Of a DNA stretch of 11,687 bases, positions 6,369-11,687 are shown in pieces. Numbering within the stretch: the first letter of the stretch is position 1; every line of letters begins with the position of its first letter. The translations under genes and the position numbers were made by a program. The notes beneath the pieces were generated by a model. The model did no database searches, had not been told where the DNA came from, and saw only the letters and a program-made list of their open reading frames with translations. The DNA is from an uncultured Hyphomicrobiales bacterium. Its GTDB lineage: Bacteria > Pseudomonadota > Alphaproteobacteria > Rhizobiales > Beijerinckiaceae. The stretch covers positions 1 to 11,687 of the forward strand of contig CAIZGQ010000201.1 in assembly GCA_903932565.1 (NCBI GenBank), in the 5' to 3' direction.

Positions 6369-6974
6369 ATGTTCATGACCGGCATCCTGCCTCGCCTGCG
6401 CACCAGCATCCTCATCATCAGCCTGGGGCTTTCGCTCGCCGGCTGCGGCTACAACACAATCCCGACCGATGAAGAGCAGGCCAAGGCCCGCTGGGGCGAA
6501 GTGCAGAATCAGTATCAGCGCCGCTCCGACCTGATCCCCAATCTTGTGTCCACAGTGCAGGGCTATGCGAAGCAGGAAAAGGACGTGCTGACGGCGGTGA
6601 TCGAGGCCCGCGCCAAGGCGACGCAAGTCCGCATTGATGCCTCGCAGCTCACCGATCCCGACAAGCTAAAACAATTTCAGGATGCCCAAGGCGCATTGTC
6701 GGGTGCTCTTGGGCGTTTGCTCGCTGTGTCGGAAAATTACCCCGACCTGAAATCAAACCAGAACTTCCTGGCGCTGCAATCGCAGCTTGAGGGAACGGAA
6801 AATCGCATTTCCGTGGCGCGCCGCGACTACATCGAGGCGGTGCGGGTCTACAACACCGACCTGAAAACCTTCCCCGGCATTTTGTGGGCGGCAACCGCCT
6901 TCCGCAGCAACAAGCCCATGGCTGAGTTCACGGCCAATGACGCGGCGCAGACACCACCTGTGGTGAAGTTCTGA
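6369..6974 (+). CDS. lemA: LemA-family lipoprotein
   Basis: The 201-residue protein starts with a lipoprotein signal: hydrophobic stretch 13-22 and lipobox LAGC with Cys26 as the acylated residue. This anchors an otherwise helical LemA domain in the envelope. Family motifs are YQRRSDLIPNLV (49-60), the long helix SENYPDLKSNQNF (121-133) leading to LEGTENRISVARRDY (140-154), and YNTDLKTFP (161-169). LemA proteins have no settled biochemical role, but they are very often encoded with TPM-domain proteins, as here. ATG 6369 has GGAG only 3 bases away; ATG 6375 (Met3) is 9 bases from it and may be the real start. The ribosome site is inside a strong hairpin. Bacterial LemA differs from the plant-pathogen sensor kinase once given the same name. 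Confidence 0.93.
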   Translation: MFMTGILPRLRTSILIISLGLSLAGCGYNTIPTDEEQAKARWGEVQNQYQRRSDLIPNLVSTVQGYAKQEKDVLTAVIEARAKATQVRIDASQLTDPDKLKQFQDAQGALSGALGRLLAVSENYPDLKSNQNFLALQSQLEGTENRISVARRDYIEAVRVYNTDLKTFPGILWAATAFRSNKPMAEFTANDAAQTPPVVKF

Positions 6975-7013
6975 ATGTGAAGCGCTGAGCACCGAGCGCT
7001 GCTCTTCACATTC
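6973..7013 (+). promoter_or_regulatory. Intercistronic hairpin between lemA and the first TPM gene
   Basis: A 10-bp perfect stem pairs GAATGTGAAG (6973-6982) with CTTCACATTC (7004-7013). It continues as CGCT (6983-6986) with AGCG (6995-6998) after a 5-base bulge on the right side. It overlaps the lemA stop codon and ends one base before the AGGA ribosome site of the next gene. No T-run follows, so it is not a typical terminator; an mRNA-processing, stability or translational-control element is more likely. Confidence 0.5.
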
Positions 7014-7028
7014 GCAGGACACCAAGCC

Positions 7029-7877
7029 ATGGCCGGGACATCTCAGCTCTCTCGCCCGAAGGGCCTTACGCAGCTTCTGCGTGAGTTTGCGAGCCTGTGT
7101 GCCGCGGGGCTCATGGCACTGGCACTGATCATCGGCATCGCCACGCAGGCTCCCGCCCTAGCCGCTGATCCGGTCTATCCTGCGCTCACCGATCGCGTGG
7201 TCGATGGCGCGGGGATTATTCCAGCGGACGTCCAGACGTCGCTGATCCAAAAGCTCAGCGATCTGGAGACAAAGTCCGGCATTCAACTGGTCGTGGCCAC
7301 CGTCAAGAGCCTCGAAGGCCAGGAAATCGAGCCCTATGCCAATGGGCTTTTCCGCACCTGGAAACTTGGCGAAAAAACGAAAAACAATGGCGTGTTGCTG
7401 CTGGTTGCACCCAACGAGCGCCGCGTGCGCATCGAGGTTGGGTATGGCCTTGAAGGCACGCTCACTGACGCGCTCTCTAAGATCATCATCACCAACGCCA
7501 TCGCGCCCAAATTCAAGACGGGTGACTTTGGCGGCGGCATCTCGCGCGGCGTTGATGACATTATTACGGTTTTGACGACGGATTCGGCTGACTGGCAGAA
7601 ACGCCCGTCTCTGCGCACCGATCAGGCGACGGAGTCGCAGCCGATCAGCGATACGACGATAGCAATCCTGCTGCTCGCCTTTATCGCCATGCTGCTGTTC
7701 TGCCGGACCTGTCGTGAAATCGTGTTTCAAATTCTGCTCAACGTGATCCTGACAAGTGGATCGCGCGGCGGCAGCAGCGGTTGGTCCTCCGGCGGTGGCG
7801 GGGGAGGCGGTGGTGGCGGTGGCTTTTCTGGCGACGGTGGTTCGTCCGGTGGCGGCGGCGCATCGGGGAGTTGGTGA
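7029..7877 (+). CDS. Secreted TPM-domain (YgcG-like) protein with glycine-rich tail
   Basis: The 282-residue protein has an N-terminal signal (basic start, hydrophobic 21-38, cleavage near ALA-A at 45). A TPM domain follows (about 50-182) with PALTDRVVDGAGII at its start, SGIQLVVATVKSL, NNGVLLLVAPNERRVRIEVGYGLEG and the GDFGGGISRGVDDI end. A transmembrane helix spans about 209-226. A short cytoplasmic tail includes 11 consecutive glycines (255-265) and ends GASGSW. The TPM fold has been linked to acid phosphatase activity in plant thylakoids and to photosystem maintenance; in bacteria its job is unclear. The layout (exported domain, one membrane helix, Gly/Ser-rich tail) is the standard one for LemA-linked members. 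ATG 7029 has AGGA about 10 bases upstream. Its TGA overlaps the next ATG by one base. Confidence 0.92.
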   Translation: MAGTSQLSRPKGLTQLLREFASLCAAGLMALALIIGIATQAPALAADPVYPALTDRVVDGAGIIPADVQTSLIQKLSDLETKSGIQLVVATVKSLEGQEIEPYANGLFRTWKLGEKTKNNGVLLLVAPNERRVRIEVGYGLEGTLTDALSKIIITNAIAPKFKTGDFGGGISRGVDDIITVLTTDSADWQKRPSLRTDQATESQPISDTTIAILLLAFIAMLLFCRTCREIVFQILLNVILTSGSRGGSSGWSSGGGGGGGGGGGFSGDGGSSGGGGASGSW

Positions 7878-8491
7878 TGACGCTCTCAACGCAAGATCAA
7901 GCCCGCATCGGCGCGGCGATCACAGCTGCCGAAGAAAAGACAGCCGCCGAACTCGTCTGCGTTCTGGCGCGCTCATCTTCAAGCTACGGCACCATGCCGC
8001 TGGTCTGGTCTCTGCTACCAGCCTTTGTTCTGCCGTGGGTGCTGGTGGCCGTGACGCATTGGCCGGTTGAACGAATCCTGCTGGCGCAATTGGCTGTGTT
8101 TGCGCTGTTGCTGATGCTGCTGTCGGCCCCGTCCATCCGCACTGCTTTGGTGCCGCGCGCCATGCAGCGCAGCCACGCGCACCGCGCCGCCATGGAGCAA
8201 TTCATGATCCGTGGCCTTGCCCGAAAGCCCGAGCGCACCGGCGTGCTGATCTTCGTCTCGCAGGCCGAGCGCTATGCGCGCATCGTTGCCGACGATGGCG
8301 TCGCCTCGCTTGTCAAACAACAGGAATGGCAGACAGCCGTCGATACGTTGATTGCGCATATGAAAAAAGACGAGATTGCAGATGGTTTTGTTTCCGCCAT
8401 CGATCAGTGCAGCGCGCTTCTGGAAAAGGCTGTGCCGCCGCGTGAAGGTACGCGCGATGTGTTTCCCAACCGCATCTATGTGATTGATTGA
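7877..8491 (+). CDS. Membrane TPM-domain protein
   Basis: The 204-residue protein is the third member of the LemA/TPM module. Its N-terminal part (10-32) reads as the start of a TPM domain (IGAAITAAEEKTAAELVCVLA). Two hydrophobic helices follow (about 40-60 and 66-84), then the rest of the domain (TGVLIFVSQAERYARIVADDGVASL, 121-145; DEIADGFVSAIDQCSALLEKA, 165-185). The membrane pair thus appears inserted into the domain, an arrangement seen in family members that pair with LemA. The start is fixed by the TGATG overlap with the upstream stop and by GGGGAG 7 bases before it, pointing to translational coupling. A longer frame from 7781 overlaps the Gly-rich tail and is Arg/Trp-rich nonsense. It converges on the aspartate dehydrogenase gene with only 6 bases between stops. 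Confidence 0.88.
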   Translation: MTLSTQDQARIGAAITAAEEKTAAELVCVLARSSSSYGTMPLVWSLLPAFVLPWVLVAVTHWPVERILLAQLAVFALLLMLLSAPSIRTALVPRAMQRSHAHRAAMEQFMIRGLARKPERTGVLIFVSQAERYARIVADDGVASLVKQQEWQTAVDTLIAHMKKDEIADGFVSAIDQCSALLEKAVPPREGTRDVFPNRIYVID

Positions 8492-8497
8492 GCCTTA

Positions 8498-9316
8498 TCA
8501 GCTAAAGCGTGCAGCAAGGTCTGCCGCCAGTGCGTAGGCTGTTGTCAGTGACGTCTTGGGATTGTCGGCTGCCGCACGCCCGGCAATGCGAATGTCGAAA
8601 TCTGCACAGGCCGCTTTGACATGGATTTCATGAATGTTGCGATCCACGTTTGGGTCCGCGACGAGACGAACTTTCGTGCGCTCGAAGCCTGCCCCGACGA
8701 GCGCGACCGTCGCTGCCACATTGGCGTTGAGCGGAAAGTCCGTCGCAGCGACATCCGCCGTGCCTTCATAAAAGCAGGCTTCCGATGTGAGATTTTTCAA
8801 ATCGATGCGGGTCTCCGCTGGCGTCCCCATCCAGGCGCGTGGCGGCTTTCGCGATGTGTACGTCACCTCTTCAAGCCCGGAGAGCTTGGCAGCAGCCAGC
8901 ACGTCCAGCGCCCCGACCGCACCAGAACATAGCGACAGCTTTGCGCGTGATTGCGCTTCAGCCGCCGCAATATCGGCGCGCAATTGCTTGTCGGCCAGCG
9001 CGCCCGTCGACGTGATCAGGATGTCGATGCCAGCCTCCAGGAGCGGCACGGCGTTGAGGCGTACTGCTTCGTGACCCGCAGCTTCCGCAACAACAAGTGG
9101 CCTTGCGGCGATCATCGTCGAAATGTCGGTGACGATGCGAAATTCCCTCGCCAGGCCTGGGCAATTTTCAAACAGGCTCGTGGCACGGCCAACACCCTCG
9201 GGGCGCGCGAGGCAAATCACAGACTCGAGCGGCGCGGATCGATGCCGCGCCAGCGCTTCCAATGCCAGCGTTGCGATGGTGCCGTATCCAATAAAACCCA
9301 GATGCACGCCCGACAT
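8498..9316 (-). CDS. nadX: L-aspartate dehydrogenase family protein
   Basis: The 272-residue NAD(P)-dependent enzyme family oxidatively deaminates L-aspartate to iminoaspartate/oxaloacetate and ammonia (EC 1.4.1.21), or runs the reverse. Visible motifs are an N-terminal Rossmann GFIGYGTIA (7-15); AAGHEAVR (79-86); SGAVGALDVLAAAK (131-144); KPPRAWMGTPAE (157-168); YEGTADVAATDFPLNANVAATVAL (183-206); ADPNVDRNIHEI (220-231) with His229 as likely catalytic residue; and DNPKTSLTTAYAL near the C-terminus. The length is normal. In some thermophiles NadX feeds NAD synthesis, but no nadA or nadC is in view here. Instead the gene is the distal member of an operon with a ThDP enzyme and an SDR, so a catabolic or biosynthetic role on aspartate or a related acid is more likely. 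Its ATG overlaps the ThDP gene stop (TAATG). Confidence 0.88.
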   Translation of the reverse strand: MSGVHLGFIGYGTIATLALEALARHRSAPLESVICLARPEGVGRATSLFENCPGLAREFRIVTDISTMIAARPLVVAEAAGHEAVRLNAVPLLEAGIDILITSTGALADKQLRADIAAAEAQSRAKLSLCSGAVGALDVLAAAKLSGLEEVTYTSRKPPRAWMGTPAETRIDLKNLTSEACFYEGTADVAATDFPLNANVAATVALVGAGFERTKVRLVADPNVDRNIHEIHVKAACADFDIRIAGRAAADNPKTSLTTAYALAADLAARFS

Positions 9317-10995
9317 TACTTCGCGCCCCCGGCAGCACCCGCCGGAGGCCCGCCGAAGGATTGCGCAAAGGGGCCAATGCTCAGCATGTCGATTTCGATC
9401 ATGTGCGGGCCGGGCGTCGCAATCGCGCGATCAAGCTCAGCTTCAAATCCATCGAGCGACGTAAGCTTGATATGCGACAGGCCGATGGCCTGCGACAGCA
9501 GGCCGAAGTCCGGCGTACGCAGGCGGCAATAGGCATGGCGACTGCCGTATTGCGCATCCTGAATGTTGGAGATGACGCCATAGGCCTGATCATTCATCAG
9601 GATGAAAACGATCTCGGCCTGTTCATCGACCGCTGTCGTGAACTCACCAAGATTGAGTTGCACGCCGCCATCTCCCGCAAGCGCAATGGTCTTGGTCTTG
9701 GAGGCCACAGACGCCCCAATCGACATGGCTACACCCTGCCCGATGCCACCACCCAGCGCATGAACGCCCAGATGCGGTGCGGCGAGATCCACATAACGAT
9801 TGCCATAGGTGGAATTTGAAATCGTCACATCACGCACAAAGGGATGCAGGCCCTTCGCCACACGGGCGCGCAGTGCGTCTGCAATCTTCGCGTAAGGTCC
9901 GAGCGTCGCGACAAGATCGGCCTCGCCTTTCTGGCGCGCGGCGATGAGTGTTTTTGCAAAACCATCATCCGTGTTGAGCTTGGTCGGCAGTCGATCCAGA
10001 AGCCCCTGCAGCGCCAGATGCGCCTCGGATTGCAGGAACAAATCCACTTCGTAATTGCGGCCGCCCTGGCTTGGTTCGGCATCGATCTGGATCAGGGGAC
10101 GGCCCAGACGCAGTGCATTGTTGCGCGTCTCGTTGCCGCGCAAACGCGAGCCAACAACGATCATCAGATCACAGGCATCAAAAATGTCCTGTGCCTCATG
10201 GGTCATGTTGAACGCACCCAGATTGCGCGGGTCGGATTCTGGCACCACAGCGCGCCCATTGGTGCTGGTGACGGCCAGAAAGCCCCGATCCAACAGTCCC
10301 TTTGCCTGCACACTGGCGTTACGCGCACCCCCACCCAGATACAGCATAGGACGTCGCGCGCTTTTCACAAGGCTCGCAATTTCATCCAGCAGCGTCGCGT
10401 CGGGTGCCACATGCGTCAGCACGGGCGGCACAATGCGCAGGGGCACACGTGCGTCGTGGCGCTGCACATCCACCGGGATTTCCAGCGAGACCGGACCCGT
10501 CGGCGCAGACAATGCTGCCGATATCGCGGCCTCAAGCATCGGCACGGTGGCGCGTGCATCCCACAGGCGGAAATACTTCTTGGAAATCGCCTTCAGCATG
10601 TCGGGTTGGCGTGGCACATCGTGGATGGCCGCACGATCCCGATCCATCAAATCGGTATCGACCGTTGTGGTGATGTGCAGCACAGGCGATCCGGCCGTCA
10701 GTGCTTCCACCTGCGACCCTGCCGCATTGCCCGCCGCCGTGCCTGTGGAAGTAATCACCACGCCAAGGCTTCGTGACACACGGGCGTAGGCGTCCGCCAT
10801 ATTCATCGCGCCGGCCTCGCCGCGCGCTGGCACAAAACGAATGCGGCCCTGCCGAAACACAGCGTCGAGGATCGGCATGTTGTGGATCGAAATCACGCCA
10901 AACATCGTCGTCACGCCCATGTCCGCGAGCGCCTTAGCGATGAGATCCCCAACGGGCATGGTCAGAGTTGTGGGCGCTGTGAGGTTCTTGGACAT
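9316..10995 (-). CDS. ThDP-dependent acetolactate synthase-like enzyme / 2-oxoacid decarboxylase
   Basis: The 559-residue protein has the three-domain layout of the acetolactate synthase/benzoylformate decarboxylase superfamily. The PYR domain comes first with ARGEAGAMNMADAYAR (57-72), where Glu60 is the cofactor-activating glutamate. A central Rossmann-like domain follows (about 198-345; YLGGGARNAS, VVGSRLRGNETRN). The PP domain comes last, with GDG (441-443) and Asn468 forming the GDG-X25-N ThDP/Mg motif, then LMNDQAYGVISN. The tail is Gly/Ala-rich. Whether it decarboxylates, ligates or cleaves cannot be told from motifs. Its pairing with aspartate dehydrogenase suggests a 2-oxo acid substrate. 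ATG 10995 is preferred over a TTG at 11031 that has no ribosome site. It follows the SDR gene after 73 bases and overlaps the downstream gene by one base. Confidence 0.88.
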   Translation of the reverse strand: MSKNLTAPTTLTMPVGDLIAKALADMGVTTMFGVISIHNMPILDAVFRQGRIRFVPARGEAGAMNMADAYARVSRSLGVVITSTGTAAGNAAGSQVEALTAGSPVLHITTTVDTDLMDRDRAAIHDVPRQPDMLKAISKKYFRLWDARATVPMLEAAISAALSAPTGPVSLEIPVDVQRHDARVPLRIVPPVLTHVAPDATLLDEIASLVKSARRPMLYLGGGARNASVQAKGLLDRGFLAVTSTNGRAVVPESDPRNLGAFNMTHEAQDIFDACDLMIVVGSRLRGNETRNNALRLGRPLIQIDAEPSQGGRNYEVDLFLQSEAHLALQGLLDRLPTKLNTDDGFAKTLIAARQKGEADLVATLGPYAKIADALRARVAKGLHPFVRDVTISNSTYGNRYVDLAAPHLGVHALGGGIGQGVAMSIGASVASKTKTIALAGDGGVQLNLGEFTTAVDEQAEIVFILMNDQAYGVISNIQDAQYGSRHAYCRLRTPDFGLLSQAIGLSHIKLTSLDGFEAELDRAIATPGPHMIEIDMLSIGPFAQSFGGPPAGAAGGAK

Positions 10996-11068
10996 GGTCT
11001 GCTCTGCGAACGTTGGATAAGGCTGAAACAAAGTTTTTTTGATTTTCGGGCGTGAGCAAAGGCGTCAG

Positions 11069-11687
11069 TCACATAAAGCGTGAGACGCCTCCGGAAATTT
11101 CCAACTGCGCACCTGTGATGTAGCTCGCGGCGGCGGACGCCAGAAAGATCACGGCCTTGCCAACTTCCTCAGACTCGCCCAGGCGGCCGAGGGGAATGCC
11201 CTTCTTGGCGGCGATCTGCGCCACCCATTGGTCGCGGGTCATGGCGCGGTCCGACCGCTCTTCAAAACGGCGCGACCATTGGCCGGAATCAATCAAGCCG
11301 AGCAGCACAGCGTTGACACGAATCCGCGGCGCCAATTCCACCGAGAGTGATTTCAAAAGATTTTGCACGCCCGCACGCGCGGCCGAGGTGCACACCATGT
11401 GCGGCTCTGGCTGGTAGGCGAGCAGCGAATTCACCGCCACGATGGCGGGCTTTTCAGCTTTTTCCAGCAACGGCTGGAAGGCGCGCACCGGATAAATCTG
11501 CGAGAAAAACTTGAGGTCGAGTTCGGCCCGCCAGGCTTCGTCTGTCGTTTGTGCGAAGGTCGAGACGCGCGCCTGTCCGGCATTGTTGACAAGCGCATCG
11601 ACGCTCCCACGCCAGTCAGCCACGCCCGCCGCAAACGCCGCGACCTGATCGGCCTTTGTCACATCACAGGCAAAGCCCCTGATACGA
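11069..11687 (-). CDS. SDR-family protein with atypical catalytic site, N-terminus outside window
   Basis: The frame is open to the right edge, so the N-terminal Rossmann strand with the TGxxxGxG motif is not seen; a GTG at 11662 is an internal Val within FACDVTKAD, the usual D-V-T cofactor contact. Visible SDR features are LVNNAG (codons 11573-11590), the catalytic-type Ser in VAVNSLLAY (11426-11428), IRVNAVLLGLIDSGQW, and the C-terminal PLGRLGESEEVGKAVIFLAS followed by YITGAQLEISGG. The Tyr-x-x-x-Lys pair, expected 13 and 17 residues after that Ser, reads Thr (11387-11389) and Arg (11375-11377) in CTSAARAGV. The frame is intact, so this looks like a divergent SDR subfamily rather than decay. 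It is the first visible gene of the operon with the ThDP enzyme and aspartate dehydrogenase. Confidence 0.85.
   Translation of the reverse strand, partial: RIRGFACDVTKADQVAAFAAGVADWRGSVDALVNNAGQARVSTFAQTTDEAWRAELDLKFFSQIYPVRAFQPLLEKAEKPAIVAVNSLLAYQPEPHMVCTSAARAGVQNLLKSLSVELAPRIRVNAVLLGLIDSGQWSRRFEERSDRAMTRDQWVAQIAAKKGIPLGRLGESEEVGKAVIFLASAAASYITGAQLEISGGVSRFM

Noticed and set aside
7791..7823. GGC/GGT-rich tract as a DNA repeat or mutation hotspot
   Set aside because: It is in frame and encodes the Gly run normal for tails of this protein family; codons vary, so it is not a simple tandem repeat.
7781..7876. Upstream extension of the membrane TPM gene
   Set aside because: It overlaps the Gly-rich tail of the preceding gene and encodes Arg/Trp repeats; the TGATG overlap with a good ribosome site marks the real start.
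9844..10776. Plus-strand frame of 310 codons opposite the ThDP enzyme
   Set aside because: Antisense to a gene with intact ThDP motifs; the translation is rich in Arg, Gln, Cys and His and unlike any known family.

Overview
The window looks like chromosomal DNA from a GC-rich alphaproteobacterium, most likely a member of the Hyphomicrobiales (Rhizobiales). The reasons are the high G+C with strong third-position GC bias, an IalB-family (invasion-associated locus B) secreted protein, an ECF sigma factor resembling alphaproteobacterial RpoE-type sigmas, and an intergenic hairpin repeat of the CCTCTCCC/GGGAGAGG kind common in that order. Genus cannot be fixed from the sequence. I see no rRNA, tRNA, CRISPR array, transposase or phage gene. 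No gene-free stretch exceeds about 230 bases.

Layout. (1) 1-399, plus: 3' end of a Sel1-repeat protein, closed by a bidirectional terminator shared with the converging gene. (2) 455-1465, minus: Tat-exported alpha/beta hydrolase. (3) 1522-1650: cluster of small palindromes (REP-like repeat). (4) 1663-3600, minus: acetyl-CoA synthetase, with two abutting palindromes upstream. (5) 3832-4494, minus: secreted IalB-family protein. It is divergent from (6) 4724-5296, plus: ECF sigma factor, followed closely by (7) 5333-6307, plus: zinc-free quinone oxidoreductase (MDR family). (8) 6369-8491, plus: a three-gene envelope module of LemA lipoprotein, secreted TPM-domain protein with a poly-glycine tail, and a membrane TPM-domain protein. 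The first two genes have conspicuous RNA hairpins at their starts and the last two overlap by one base. (9) 8498-11687, minus: a tight operon read from the right edge, comprising an SDR-fold protein (N-terminus outside the window), a ThDP-dependent acetolactate synthase-like enzyme, and an aspartate dehydrogenase-family enzyme. The last two overlap by one base.

How the genes may work together. The right-hand operon is the best candidate for an uncharacterised pathway. It pairs an amino-acid dehydrogenase that would yield a 2-oxo (or imino) acid with a ThDP enzyme that acts on 2-oxo acids, plus an SDR-fold protein whose canonical Tyr-x-x-x-Lys catalytic pair reads Thr-x-x-x-Arg. The sigma factor has no visible anti-sigma partner next to it and lies beside a redox enzyme and a divergent secreted protein, suggesting a stress-response locus. 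Most of the rest (acs, LemA/TPM, Sel1) is ordinary core or envelope gene content. Functions are assigned from recognisable motifs without database searches.
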